Source: JAUSPI01 sp964650385
Lineage (GTDB): Bacteria; Desulfobacterota; Syntrophia; Syntrophales; JADFWA01
Assembly (NCBI GenBank): GCA_964650385.1
Contig: CAZYTP010000062.1
Span: 1 to 15,287, forward strand
Reading direction: 5' to 3'
DNA length: 15,287 nucleotides
Under the pieces are notes generated by a model. It worked only from the letters and a program-made list of their open reading frames with translations, was not told the origin of the DNA and did not search any database. Both the position numbers and the translations under genes were made by a program. Numbering within the stretch: position 1 is the first letter of the stretch; each line of letters begins with the position of its first letter. Of the stretch, positions 1 through 8,241 are shown piece after piece.

Positions 1-83
1 AACACAGAGGCCTGCCGCCGATTGAAGAACATTTGTACAAAACGGGTTTAGATGAATCAAGAGGGATTTTATATCTACAGTAA
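1..83 (+). CDS. Possible 3' end of an unidentified gene
   Basis: An open frame runs in from the window edge (frame beginning at base 3) and ends at a TAA at 81-83. It gives 26 residues that start HRGLPPIEEHLYKTG and end in LYLQ. The composition looks protein-like, with mixed charged and hydrophobic residues. If real, the gene converges on tssG and would mark the left boundary of the T6SS operon. The stretch is too short to exclude chance and I do not recognise the family. Confidence 0.25.
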   Translation, partial: HRGLPPIEEHLYKTGLDESRGILYLQ

Positions 84-158
84 CCATGAGAAACACTCCT
101 TTCTAAGAAAGAGATTGAAGTTCGAACAAAAGCAAAGTTTATAAGCAAACCTGCAACT

Positions 159-262
159 TTGACGAACTCGTAAAAACCATTACCGTGTGTTATCTGTTAT
201 GTGGTGAATCCACTCGCTGTTCAGTTCAGGTGCCCAAAAAAGACTTTTTACGAAACTGTCAA
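159..262. repeat. Degenerate inverted-repeat element downstream of tssG
   Basis: The arms 159-176 and 245-262 are imperfect inverted repeats. Both outer ends read TTGAC going inward, and nine further bases (TCGTAAAAA) also match, giving 14 of 18 positions. Between them, 203-228 resembles one end of the REP-like element at 15104-15150 in opposite orientation, with a 16-base exact match at 213-228. The rest of 84-279 shows no gene and no clean terminator for the T6SS operon. I read it as a decayed dispersed repeat, perhaps one repeat nested in another. Confidence 0.5.
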
Positions 263-279
263 CTTGAAAATCTTTTCTG

Positions 280-1281
280 TTACTCTTCGAACCTCGCACT
301 CACGTCATGGCTGTAATTTTTACCTGAAAATGTCCAGGTGTTCCAACCCAGTTGGGACCAGCGTGGTTCTCCCAAACGGACCGTCCTGACTTCTTGAGCG
401 CTGAGAACCACTTCATTCTCCCATTTCAACGGTTTGTCGAGGTATAGGTGGATAAGCTGAGCCATCGTATCAAATTTACGGGCATTCGGAAAAAACTCGT
501 GAAAGGCATCGGCATCAACAGGGCCAATTTTTATGCGAAATGCACCCATGCGATCATCTATCTCCTGACCGAGATAACTATTTATTCCCAGGTTTGCCGT
601 GGAAGCACCGAGTAATATGCGCTGGTCTTCGGGGATAGAAGCCGTCCGTGGAACACATTGAACAATTTCAAGATCGGGTTCTTTTAGAACGTCAGACAAG
701 AGGGTTTTGAGCCCCTGTGCAGAACGGGGGAACTGTGTAAACAGTCCAATGTATGGAATAAGAGCCTGTGCGTTCGGGACTTCCTGTCTGTGTTTTTCTA
801 TCCCAAGACCTAAAAAACAGAAAAGCCTTTCCAGGTATGCAGGATCCTGCTCATCAACGATCTTAATGACTTGCCTGTATTTACTCCAGCATTCATAGAA
901 TAGTTTGTAAAAGGGGGCGTTGATTATATCCAGGAAATCACGCGTAACCGACACGTCCATGGACTCCTCGTCCATGAGATCTTCGGTATAGAAAGTCGGG
1001 AGTGGAGAGGAGACTCCATACAGACCTAAAAAGGTTACTGTCAGTAGAAAAAGAGGGTTCTCTCCGGGGATTTCTTCTATGGAAACAATATCGGTTCCGG
1101 GGAAATCGAGAGATAATTTCGGCCTGGCTATGATCGATCGACCGATAACCTCTCCCTTCAGATCATCTTTCCGGATCAAATAATTGAGCAACCGTAACGC
1201 CTGTATAAAAGAAAAGCGGTTACTGTTTTTCAACAGCTCGTCTTTTATGATAAGGGCCTGTCGCCGATCCTTGGTGGCCAT
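280..1281 (-). CDS. tssG: T6SS baseplate protein TssG
   Basis: TssG (ImpH/VasB family) is a cytoplasmic baseplate wedge protein that forms a complex with TssE, TssF and TssK, from which the contractile sheath is built. The 333-residue product has the family's normal length. It has the characteristic N-terminal RFSFIQALRLL segment at residues 22-32 and an aromatic-rich C-terminus containing WSQLGWNTW. The ATG is preceded by AGGAGA at a suitable distance. The start overlaps the end of tssF by 37 bases, so translation is probably coupled. It is the last gene of the operon in this window. No frameshift or missing segment is visible. Confidence 0.95.
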   Translation of the reverse strand: MATKDRRQALIIKDELLKNSNRFSFIQALRLLNYLIRKDDLKGEVIGRSIIARPKLSLDFPGTDIVSIEEIPGENPLFLLTVTFLGLYGVSSPLPTFYTEDLMDEESMDVSVTRDFLDIINAPFYKLFYECWSKYRQVIKIVDEQDPAYLERLFCFLGLGIEKHRQEVPNAQALIPYIGLFTQFPRSAQGLKTLLSDVLKEPDLEIVQCVPRTASIPEDQRILLGASTANLGINSYLGQEIDDRMGAFRIKIGPVDADAFHEFFPNARKFDTMAQLIHLYLDKPLKWENEVVLSAQEVRTVRLGEPRWSQLGWNTWTFSGKNYSHDVSARFEE

Positions 1282-2969
1282 GAATATGTTTCTCCTGTAA
1301 TGCTTTCTTCAACTAAAACCTGGGTAAAGCAGTTCATGCTACTGTAAACACCTAAAAAATAATCGAGGACTGATCCGAAAAGGAACATATCTCCAAGTGA
1401 CGCAAAACTGTCCTTCCGAAGCTTGATCGTAATTCTCTGGCCACGCATCATATATCCCGCTACCAATCGATCAACTGGCGTTACTTGAATGCCAAGAATT
1501 CCTTCAACACGCTTGCTATTAGCGGCAATCTTAGACCTGTCGCGGCCCTCCGAAAAAATATAGAGGTTAAGAAGCTCCTTTATATTATCGGCATGTGCAA
1601 GAGACAAATAGTTCAGTGAGAGGTGCGATAAAAATTGCCATAGCATATTGCTCCCTATAAGGGGCTGGATCGGAGTTGTAGGGGGAAGTATGTTTTTGAA
1701 TTCCATAAGCTCTGGTGAAGTCGGGGTAGGTTGGGAGATGTCTCCAAGTTGCAGGTTCTCCGGAAGGGAAGCATTTGTGCATGTAAGAGAAATGGATAGT
1801 ATCTCTGAGACAGCAAGTTCGGCTGAGGGAGGGTAAGTCAAACTCAAAAAGACATCCGATGATTGATCAATGAGAGATTTTTTCCAGGTAACATTATAAA
1901 CAGGCATCTCATCTTCCTTCTGACCAAATAAGGCAAACGGAACGTACTCACGTTGTTCAACACTTCCCTGCACAAACCCTGTCACACTGTCTATGGAGTA
2001 AACCTGATAGCTCCCACCGGTAGGCCGAATCCTATGTTCTGTTTGATGGTGATCAACGACGACGGGGTCGGCCTCATGGGTAAAAACATTGACAGCAGGA
2101 GAAACAAAGAGCACAAAATTTTCCGGCTTGACTTTGGGTACCGCGATTGGAACATTCCCCAGCTCAAACGATATCTCAAAGGCTGAACCGTCCCCTCTAT
2201 CTCTCCACTTATCTATACCAACAAGGTCAAAGAAGAGGAACTTTTCCGGTAAGATAAAATACTCTTGCAGGATCCGGTAACCCGGAAAAGATTGGCTGGG
2301 ATAGGGCCAGAGGGCTTCTTTCGAAGAAAAACCCGCCGGAACAATTGCATCCGGGGGAAGTTCTAAGGAAGTTCCCCCTTCTATCGGCCTTATGAGGATC
2401 TTTTTAACGCAACGGCTTAGCAAGAAGTAAAGATTTGCCGCATCAGGATAGTTCCCGCCGAGATAAAAACTTAATTTCTCAGTTTTCCAACTTGACAGAC
2501 TCATGTCCTTCAATTCAAGGGTGAGGCTGATTTGCGCCGGGCTCCCGGGACTTTCCAGAAGTTTAGCATCCATGAGATTCAGGGGGTAAATCTCAAGGTC
2601 CGAACAAGTTTTAAAGATACATGATGTCCCATCCACCGGGATAGAGCCAATTTCGACTCCCGATGGAACTTTAATTGCCTCTTTCAGCCCCGGTTTTGGT
2701 CTGAATGAAATAATCGTAGTGGATGGAATGGGACGCATATAATGAGGAAAGATAAGCTGGATTAAACCATGGACAATTTCCGGAAATTCATCATCCAGCT
2801 TCCGCCGCAGCATCCCTGCCAGAAAGGCTACTCCCTCCATGAGTCTTTCCACATCAGGGTCGGACGTCTTCCCGCTGAGCATAGGAGCCAGGGCTGGATG
2901 GGCCTTGGAAAATTCCTTGGCCAGTTCCCTGAGATCTAAGAGTTGCTGTTGATAATAACGGTCAAACAT
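1245..2969 (-). CDS. tssF: T6SS baseplate protein TssF
   Basis: TssF (ImpG/VasA family) is the larger wedge subunit of the T6SS baseplate and works with TssG, TssE and TssK. The 574-residue product is of normal family length. The N-terminus has the expected helical segment followed by DPDVERLMEGVAFL (37-50) and FPHYMRPIPS (74-83), both typical of TssF. The C-terminus ends WPPRIGDRPL, also typical. The start is placed by family alignment from memory, because no convincing Shine-Dalgarno sequence precedes the ATG. A 231-base gap containing a decayed repeat separates it from tssE. Weak initiation here may be a consequence of that insertion, which is inference. Confidence 0.96.
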   Translation of the reverse strand: MFDRYYQQQLLDLRELAKEFSKAHPALAPMLSGKTSDPDVERLMEGVAFLAGMLRRKLDDEFPEIVHGLIQLIFPHYMRPIPSTTIISFRPKPGLKEAIKVPSGVEIGSIPVDGTSCIFKTCSDLEIYPLNLMDAKLLESPGSPAQISLTLELKDMSLSSWKTEKLSFYLGGNYPDAANLYFLLSRCVKKILIRPIEGGTSLELPPDAIVPAGFSSKEALWPYPSQSFPGYRILQEYFILPEKFLFFDLVGIDKWRDRGDGSAFEISFELGNVPIAVPKVKPENFVLFVSPAVNVFTHEADPVVVDHHQTEHRIRPTGGSYQVYSIDSVTGFVQGSVEQREYVPFALFGQKEDEMPVYNVTWKKSLIDQSSDVFLSLTYPPSAELAVSEILSISLTCTNASLPENLQLGDISQPTPTSPELMEFKNILPPTTPIQPLIGSNMLWQFLSHLSLNYLSLAHADNIKELLNLYIFSEGRDRSKIAANSKRVEGILGIQVTPVDRLVAGYMMRGQRITIKLRKDSFASLGDMFLFGSVLDYFLGVYSSMNCFTQVLVEESITGETYSWPPRIGDRPLS

Positions 2970-3053
2970 AAGGACAGTTCGAGTTTCCGAGTTGAAAGGT
3001 TAAAATTTCAAACGTTCAGTATTAATGACTGAAAGCCTGTATGATACCGCCTT

Positions 3054-3129
3054 GTCATTGCGATCCACCTGACGTATACGCTTTAACTCACCGTAGTTAT
3101 AGGAGATTACCGCGGCACCTCGCAATAAC
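3054..3129. repeat. Decayed MITE-like repeat in the tssE-tssF gap
   Basis: The ends GTCATTGCGA (3054-3063) and TCGCAATAAC (3120-3129) form a 10-bp terminal inverted repeat with one mismatch. Inside, GGAGATTAC followed by CGCGG resembles the inner right arm of the repeat class whose fresher copy starts at 15225. The spacing and order fit a degenerate, internally shortened copy of that element. It fills part of an otherwise geneless 231-base space (2970-3200) in which I see no other clear feature. Confidence 0.55.
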
Positions 3130-3200
3130 CGAAAATATAGTTTTACAAAATATCTTCTTTAGCCCCGCATAGGAGCATAAAGCTCGGCTGAATAGTTGTT

Positions 3201-3614
3201 TTACTCCTTGATATTTATCTTTCCACCGGCATCAACTACCGTTTCAAAGGTAACAGGGATATTCTCCCTTGTTGCCAATCTGGCATCTACCTCAAAACGC
3301 AGGGCCAGCATGTTTTCTTCTTGAGGTATAAAACTGGCGCGTACTTTAGTCAAGCGGGGCTCATATTTTTCGATAACGTTTTTAATAATACGTTCCACTT
3401 CATGGGTCGATCCGGTGGAAAAAGCACCAGGCAAATTTGTAAAATCCGGAATCCCGTAATCATCGGCAATGAGTACGCTGCCCTGCTTGGTATTGAGGAC
3501 CCGTTGCAGGTGACTTAGAATTGAATTGATCTGGCGGGTCGGATCGTGGCCTTCCCGCCGGTCAGGGTCTTTTTCCAGCAAGTAGATTCGCTCTAAGAGC
3601 CTTTCATCACGCAT
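3201..3614 (-). CDS. tssE: T6SS baseplate protein TssE (gp25-like)
   Basis: TssE is the T6SS homologue of phage T4 gp25, the baseplate subunit that nucleates sheath polymerisation. The product has 137 residues, normal for the family. Expected features are present: NTKQGSVL (41-48), DYGIPDF (52-58), and IEKYEPRL at 81-88, whose EPR core is the diagnostic gp25 motif that contacts the sheath. The ATG has GAGGTGG eight bases upstream. The neighbours are hcp upstream and tssF downstream, with repeat-filled gaps of about 230 bases on both sides. This means tssE is unlikely to be translationally coupled to either. Confidence 0.95.
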   Translation of the reverse strand: MRDERLLERIYLLEKDPDRREGHDPTRQINSILSHLQRVLNTKQGSVLIADDYGIPDFTNLPGAFSTGSTHEVERIIKNVIEKYEPRLTKVRASFIPQEENMLALRFEVDARLATRENIPVTFETVVDAGGKINIKE

Positions 3615-3627
3615 GATTCAATCCACC

Positions 3628-3771
3628 TCAAAGGCGCAAAGAACGCAAAGTTTTAAATCCCTTTGTTCACAAGTTGAAACTCATGAATAAATAATAAGGA
3701 TTGGGCTTGGTGATAAAAAGCTTTTCTCTTTTATTATTTCAAGTTTTTCTTTGCGTACTTCGCGTCTTTGC
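3628..3771. repeat. Imperfect inverted repeat of GCAAAG type
   Basis: The arm at about 3628-3650 (containing CGCAAAGAACGCAAAG) is nearly the reverse complement of the arm at about 3749-3771 (containing CTTTGCGTACTTCGCG); roughly 19-20 of 22 bases match. About 100 bases of AT-rich sequence lie between them. This is a familiar style of dispersed intergenic repeat in environmental proteobacteria. The left arm abuts the tssE ribosome-binding site. Confidence 0.6.
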
Positions 3772-3784
3772 GGTTAGGTAAACT

Positions 3785-3833
3785 ACAGTAATCAGTGGTC
3801 AGCAATTATTTTATACTGACCACTGATTACTGT
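3785..3833. repeat. Perfect 18-bp inverted repeat just after hcp
   Basis: Bases 3785-3802 and 3816-3833 are exact reverse complements (18 bp, core CAGTAATCAGTGGTCAG) separated by 13 AT-rich bases. The structure begins 16 bases past the hcp stop codon in the direction of transcription. No U tract follows on the minus strand, so it does not look like an intrinsic terminator. A 3' hairpin protecting hcp mRNA, or a dispersed palindromic repeat, or both, would fit. Confidence 0.75.
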
Positions 3834-3849
3834 TTACTGACAACTATTT

Positions 3850-4338
3850 CTATTCCTTTGGCGCCTTCCACGAATCTTCCGCTTCGATGCCGTCAGGCTG
3901 CCACGTCCAGATTATCTTCCCATATGTAAAGGATATCTTTACCATATGCTTGTATGGCTCGGACTCGGAAGCAAATGTTATGGGAAAGGTAAGGTCCATG
4001 GCGACGACAATCGCATCTTCAAGCTTGACGGTGAAATATTTTTCCTCCGTACCTGTCGGGCTGATGCGATAAAAATCCATTAGAACTTCACTCAACTGCT
4101 CTCCACTGGTCAGTGCCTGATAAAGCTTGGGTGTACTTTTGTCGACCTCAGCCGTAATAGTCAACGGTCCGTGTATCCTTTTTCCCGTGGGAAGGCCCGT
4201 TCCTGGATCGCGTGGAATTTCAACAGTATGGTCCAGTTCATATACCATTATCGTTCCTTCACGACCCTTAATGTCGCAAGAACCTTCCATTTTTCCCTGA
4301 TTTTTCCCTGTTACTGAAAGATGACATGGCATTGGCAT
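3850..4338 (-). CDS. hcp: T6SS inner tube protein Hcp (TssD)
   Basis: Hcp forms hexameric rings that stack into the inner tube fired by sheath contraction; it is exported and can carry effectors in its lumen. The 162-residue product is the usual size. It begins with the beta-barrel opening MPMPCHLSVTGKNQG and contains GKRIHGPLTITAEVDKS followed by PKLYQALTSGE, hallmark Hcp segments. No extra C-terminal effector domain is present. A strong AAGGAGG lies 10 bases before the ATG, the best ribosome-binding site in the operon along with those of tssB and tssC. The gene stands apart from its neighbours by 185 and 235 bases, each gap holding a stable hairpin. This suits a protein needed in large excess. 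Confidence 0.97.
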   Translation of the reverse strand: MPMPCHLSVTGKNQGKMEGSCDIKGREGTIMVYELDHTVEIPRDPGTGLPTGKRIHGPLTITAEVDKSTPKLYQALTSGEQLSEVLMDFYRISPTGTEEKYFTVKLEDAIVVAMDLTFPITFASESEPYKHMVKISFTYGKIIWTWQPDGIEAEDSWKAPKE

Positions 4339-4418
4339 GGTTTATAATCCTCCTTCTCAATTTAGTTAATTTTTGTTCAAAATTTTAGCAAGACAACTCG
4401 CCAGGGTTGCTGCTACCG

Positions 4419-4434
4419 CAGGGCCGAAGCCCTG
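4419..4434 (-). other. UUCG-tetraloop hairpin in the hcp leader
   Basis: Read on the minus strand, CAGGGC-TTCG-GCCCTG forms a perfect 6-bp stem closed by C-G around a UUCG tetraloop, one of the most stable RNA loops known. It lies about 80 bases upstream of the hcp start. No U run follows, so termination is unlikely. A role as an RNase barrier or processing boundary between the tssC and hcp parts of the message is inference. Confidence 0.6.
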
Positions 4435-4445
4435 ACATACAAACA

Positions 4446-4473
4446 ATACTACAAACTAAAAACTTACTTACAA
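4446..4473 (-). promoter_or_regulatory. Weak candidate promoter for hcp
   Basis: On the minus strand TTGTAA (4473-4468) and TAGTAT (4451-4446) are separated by 16 bases, each matching four of six sigma-70 consensus positions. A transcript starting just after would carry the UUCG hairpin almost at its 5' end. The match is modest and in AT-rich DNA, so it may be fortuitous. The rest of the tssC-hcp gap holds a GCTGATAGCTGAC-type repeat remnant near 4483-4515. Confidence 0.25.
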
Positions 4474-4523
4474 CTTTTCAGCACACAGTTAAAAGCTCAC
4501 GGCTGATAGCTGACTGCTAACTA

Positions 4524-6011
4524 TTATTCTTTGTCCAGCTTCCCTACCAGAGACAGGGTAAATGAAGCACCCATATACTTGAAGTGGGGTCTTACTTTAA
4601 GGGAAACTCTGTACCATCCGGGATCGCCTTCAACATCGGATACGGTAATCTCTGCCTGTCTGAGAGGTCTTCTGCTCCGTACACCGGGAGATGGATTATC
4701 CTGGTCGGCAACATACTGGCGTATCCAGTTGTTTAGCTCTCGTTCCAGATCGCCGCGTTCTTTCCACGTCCCTATGTTCTCCCGCTGGATGACTTTGATA
4801 TAGTGAGCCAGGCGGCTTATCACAAACGTATATGGCAGTTGGGTCCCGAGTTTGTAATTGAGTTCAGCAGTTTTTCCTTCCTTAGAGTTACCAAAGTTCT
4901 TGGGTTTCTGCACGGAGTTTGCTGAGAAGAAAGCAGCATTGTCGCTACCCTTGCGCATAGTCAGTGCAATAAACCCTTCTTCGGCAAGCTCAAACTCCCG
5001 GCGTTCGGAAACAAGAATTTCCGTGGGGATCTTGGTTTGAAGCTCACCCATAGCCTGATACTGATACATGGGCAGGTCTTCTACCGCGCCACCTCCCTGT
5101 GGCCCAATGATGTTGGCGCACCAGCGATATTTGGCAAAACTGTCCGTGATCCTTGAAGCAAAGGCAAAAGCGGCATTGCCCCAAAGGAAAGAGTCATTAC
5201 CATCGGAAACATCTTCATTGTAATTGAAACTCTTGATCGGCTGGGTGTCCTGTCCATAGGGCAAACGGAGCAGAAAATGGGGAAGAGTCAGGGCCACATT
5301 ACGTGAATCTTCTGATTCCCTGAATGACTGCCATTTGATATACTGGGGACCCTCAAAAATTGCCTTCAGGTCCTTCAGGTTGGGCAGACCGGAAAAATCA
5401 TCCAGACCGAAAAACCCCGGCCCGGCCGCGGCAACAAACGGGGCGTGTGCCATGGTTGCCACACTCGCCACATTCTGCAATAATTTAATATCCTGGGGGC
5501 CAGGGCCAACCTCGTAATTACCAACAATAAGGCCATAAGGTTTTCCGCCAAACTGGCCATATTCCTGAGTGTAACACGTGCGGTACAGACCTGATTTGGT
5601 GATTTCCGGAGCATCCTCAAAATCGTCGAGCAGATCTTCTTTTTTGACATTTAAAATCTCAACCTTGATGTTCTCGCGAAAATCGGTCCGATCAATCAGG
5701 AATTTCAGCGAACGCCAGGCAGATTCCAGTTTCTGGAAATCTTTATTGTGCAGAATAACACTTACCTGAGAAGAGAGTTTTTGATCCAGATTAGCAATCA
5801 TTTCATCCACCAGACCCTGACTGACTTTGACCCCTTCACGTTCCGGTTTCAAGAGCTCGTCTATAAAAGCCTCGACTCCCCGCTTGGTTACCTGATAAGC
5901 ATCATCCGCAGGTTTAATCCTGGTGGCCTGAACGATGTCGTCCAGGAGCGTCGGCTCTTCAGTAACCTCGGCTTCTTTTTTTAAAGCTTCCTTTTTTTCT
6001 TCCTCAGCCAT
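4524..6011 (-). CDS. tssC: T6SS sheath large subunit TssC
   Basis: TssC (VipB/ImpD family) pairs with TssB to build the contractile cytoplasmic sheath around the Hcp tube. The 495-residue product has the usual length. It has a charged N-terminal helix and the conserved segment LESAWRSLKFLIDRTDF near residues 97-113. Further conserved landmarks include FGLDDFSGLPNL and FLLRLPYG. The C-terminal gp18-like domain ends in FTLSLVGKLDKE. AAGGAGG precedes the ATG, and the gap to tssB is only 12 bases, consistent with the fixed 1:1 stoichiometry of the two proteins. No anomalies are seen. Confidence 0.98.
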   Translation of the reverse strand: MAEEEKKEALKKEAEVTEEPTLLDDIVQATRIKPADDAYQVTKRGVEAFIDELLKPEREGVKVSQGLVDEMIANLDQKLSSQVSVILHNKDFQKLESAWRSLKFLIDRTDFRENIKVEILNVKKEDLLDDFEDAPEITKSGLYRTCYTQEYGQFGGKPYGLIVGNYEVGPGPQDIKLLQNVASVATMAHAPFVAAAGPGFFGLDDFSGLPNLKDLKAIFEGPQYIKWQSFRESEDSRNVALTLPHFLLRLPYGQDTQPIKSFNYNEDVSDGNDSFLWGNAAFAFASRITDSFAKYRWCANIIGPQGGGAVEDLPMYQYQAMGELQTKIPTEILVSERREFELAEEGFIALTMRKGSDNAAFFSANSVQKPKNFGNSKEGKTAELNYKLGTQLPYTFVISRLAHYIKVIQRENIGTWKERGDLERELNNWIRQYVADQDNPSPGVRSRRPLRQAEITVSDVEGDPGWYRVSLKVRPHFKYMGASFTLSLVGKLDKE

Positions 6012-6023
6012 AATTCTTCCTCC

Positions 6024-6509
6024 TTATTGTTCTATACCGAGTTCTTTAAGAAGACGGGCCCGGGTTCCTTCATCCTTTACCAATTCCTGAATTTTCTTCC
6101 TGAAAGCGGGAACATTGCCCAAAGGGCCTTTCAAGGCTTTCAAGGCATCTCTCAGATTAATAAGTTTTTTAAGCTCAGGTATCTTTTGTACGATAGCATC
6201 CGGATCAAAATCTTTTATGTTCTTAAAATCCAGATCCAGAGTCAACTGGGCATCCGGGTCTTCAGCCATCGTGCTTTTTACCGTCGTTTTGAGCCTCACA
6301 TTTTGAGCCTTGAGCACATCGTTCATGTTATCCTTGTCGACATTAATTGTCTTACGGTTTTCAACCGGGGTATCATCGTCCCTCAGGGTAAAATCTCCCA
6401 CAACCAAAGTCTTCAGAGGAAGTTCTACCTCTTCTTTTGCGTCTCCCGTTGCCGGCTTGTATACGATATTTACGCGTTCTTTTGGAGCAACCGACCCTTC
6501 TTTTGCCAT
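6024..6509 (-). CDS. tssB: T6SS sheath small subunit TssB
   Basis: TssB (VipA/ImpC-partner family) is the small sheath subunit; its strands interlock with TssC in the sheath. The 161-residue product has the expected RVNIVYKPATG strand (12-22), PLKTLVVGDF (31-40) and NVDKDNMNDVL (56-66). The C-terminal helical region (LRDALKALKGPLGN and after) is also typical. AAGGAGG lies just upstream of the ATG. It is followed by tssC after 12 bases and preceded by tssA with a 72-base gap, in which I see no strong promoter. Confidence 0.97.
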   Translation of the reverse strand: MAKEGSVAPKERVNIVYKPATGDAKEEVELPLKTLVVGDFTLRDDDTPVENRKTINVDKDNMNDVLKAQNVRLKTTVKSTMAEDPDAQLTLDLDFKNIKDFDPDAIVQKIPELKKLINLRDALKALKGPLGNVPAFRKKIQELVKDEGTRARLLKELGIEQ

Positions 6510-6581
6510 GATATACCTCCTTTATTTATCTGTCTGGTTTATAAGGTTACATAAACACACTGTGCTAACCGATTACCTTTA

Positions 6582-8144
6582 TTATTTAACCAGCCGTAAA
6601 GCTGCGGCCGGATTTAATTTAGCAATGCGATCCAGCGTTTCGACTGCCCGGTCTTGAAGATCTTTGTCTTTTTGAGCTTTCAAGCCCCTGTGCACTTCTG
6701 CCAGAGCCTTGAGGGCCAGATCCGGGTCCCAGTTGTCAATATGGTACTCTTCTATATTACTTAAAATCTCTAAAAGATGTGGTAATGCCAGTCTTGCTTT
6801 TTTTGCATCAATCAACAATCTTGTCAAGGCCATCCGCGATAGAAATCTGGTTCTCTGTGAAGTTCCGCCGTTCAGTTCCTGCTGCATGAGCTGTATAGCT
6901 TCGGATATCTTTTTCCCTTTTAGCAGGGAATCAGCCTCAGCGTACACTTCAGCAATATGTGCTTCTTCATGATCTACCGAGGTACTTTCAGAAGAGGCAA
7001 AAACATCGTTTGCCGTGTCCATCTTGCCTGCCGTAATCTCTCTGAGCCACTCTTTGGTGTCTTCATCAGCAAATGGAGTCCCATCTGAAAACGTAAATTT
7101 CTCAATCCCCGGCAGACGACGCGCATATGTAGCGGTTTCCTGAACAACGGCTTCATGAGCCTCTCCATAACCCAGCTTTTCTAAAGCTTCGGCAACATAA
7201 CGACTCAAATCAAGCCAGAATAAAAACTGTCCTACCCTGGCTTCGGCAGATTCCAGCAGACCTTTAAAATTCCCTTGTTGATAAAGGGTTTCAACAACAT
7301 TTTTAATTTCAGGCATCGGCGGTTGGATACGTGTCTTGTTATTCTCAACAGGCGGAAGTGCCTCTACAGGCAACCATGCGGCTATCCTTGTCAATCTATA
7401 GCCCATTGCATTAGATGGATCTTTTTTCATACACAGTGTTGCTACCTGGCTTAGAGTTTCCAATCCGCTGTGCAACATTTTTTGAAAGTCTTTTTCTGAT
7501 AAAGCTTCTGTGTCTTCTCCCGGCTTTTCAGCTGTTTTCGATGGTGATGCGAGCTCAGGTTCTGGTTGAACAGATGATTCTTCCGGCTTTCCTTCCTCTG
7601 ATCCGGCTTTGGACTTCATTCTATCAATACTTTCGAGCAGTTGATGTAAGGATGGGGCATCATCCATGTGTTCACTGAGAAAAGTGTCAATGGCTTCAAT
7701 ACGTTTGGTAAAACTGCCAATTTTTTTTTCGGGAAATGAAGGATCCGGTGGAAGAGATCTGATCGTCGACAGGATATTTTCCTTCCACCACTCTACTGCG
7801 TTCCGTCGCCCTCTCATCCTTTTTTGCGAAGGGAAAAGGGTCTCCCAAAAATTTTCCAGCAATTCCCGATAAACGGTCAGTCCGGGTTCCAGTCCTTCCA
7901 ATCCCTTGGAATGGACTAAAGCAACGCACAAATAGCTTGCAACCAGAAGGTTCTTTGATTTTTCGGCAAGTATGGTTGTACCAAGCTTAATAACTTTATC
8001 CCAGTCAATTTCCCCTTCCACAGTGGGAGAGGTAAGCTTTTCAATCTCGTTTTGCAGCTCTTCGTATTCGGGCTGAAAACGAACATCCTCCCCTGACGGA
8101 TTGCCTTGACTGATGGGGATTTTCCCTAGTTCAATAAGTTCCAT
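6582..8144 (-). CDS. tssA: T6SS assembly protein TssA (ImpA_N plus VasJ-like C-terminus)
   Basis: TssA proteins prime or cap sheath-tube polymerisation. This 520-residue product begins with an ImpA_N domain: ISQGNPSGEDVRF at 11-23, FWETLFP at 99-105 and RRNAVEWW at 113-120. A low-complexity acidic and Pro/Ser-rich linker follows at roughly 180-220. The long C-terminal part is helical, with a tetratricopeptide-like character near the end (LSRMALTRLLIDAKKARLALPH). That arrangement resembles the VasJ/VCA0119-type long TssA proteins rather than the short TssA1 form; the subclass is inference from length and general sequence. The start has only a poor ribosome-binding site, and a repeat element lies immediately upstream, so expression may depend on upstream translation. 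Confidence 0.92.
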   Translation of the reverse strand: MELIELGKIPISQGNPSGEDVRFQPEYEELQNEIEKLTSPTVEGEIDWDKVIKLGTTILAEKSKNLLVASYLCVALVHSKGLEGLEPGLTVYRELLENFWETLFPSQKRMRGRRNAVEWWKENILSTIRSLPPDPSFPEKKIGSFTKRIEAIDTFLSEHMDDAPSLHQLLESIDRMKSKAGSEEGKPEESSVQPEPELASPSKTAEKPGEDTEALSEKDFQKMLHSGLETLSQVATLCMKKDPSNAMGYRLTRIAAWLPVEALPPVENNKTRIQPPMPEIKNVVETLYQQGNFKGLLESAEARVGQFLFWLDLSRYVAEALEKLGYGEAHEAVVQETATYARRLPGIEKFTFSDGTPFADEDTKEWLREITAGKMDTANDVFASSESTSVDHEEAHIAEVYAEADSLLKGKKISEAIQLMQQELNGGTSQRTRFLSRMALTRLLIDAKKARLALPHLLEILSNIEEYHIDNWDPDLALKALAEVHRGLKAQKDKDLQDRAVETLDRIAKLNPAAALRLVK

Positions 8145-8160
8145 AATTTTCTTAGAATTC

Positions 8161-8241
8161 AGAAGCCAGGAGTCAGAATTCAGGATAAGGAAAATATATT
8201 ATCCCTTTCAATTCTACTTTCTGACTGCTGGTTACTGCCTC
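8161..8241. repeat. Imperfect palindromic repeat between tssM and tssA
   Basis: The outer arms 8161-8182 and roughly 8211-8232 match as inverted repeats at about 16 of 22 positions around a shared AGTCAGAA. A nested perfect 6-bp stem GGATAA/TTATCC (8183-8188 with 8199-8204) continues inward, making one long bulged hairpin. It occupies most of the 105-base gap between the second tssM gene and tssA. It resembles common dispersed intergenic repeats built on CAGGAGTCAGAATTC. Confidence 0.55.

Noticed and set aside
3615..3849. Repeated GCAAAG units and inverted repeats as a CRISPR array
   Set aside because: There are no regularly spaced direct repeats with unique spacers, and no cas genes; the units form inverted pairs.
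4419..4434. Hairpin after tssC as an intrinsic terminator
   Set aside because: The sequence following the stem on the minus strand is GC-mixed with no U tract.
6027..6554. Plus-strand 175-codon open frame antisense to tssB
   Set aside because: It mirrors a strongly conserved real gene; its sequence is rich in Phe and Ile as expected of an antisense shadow and resembles no family I know.
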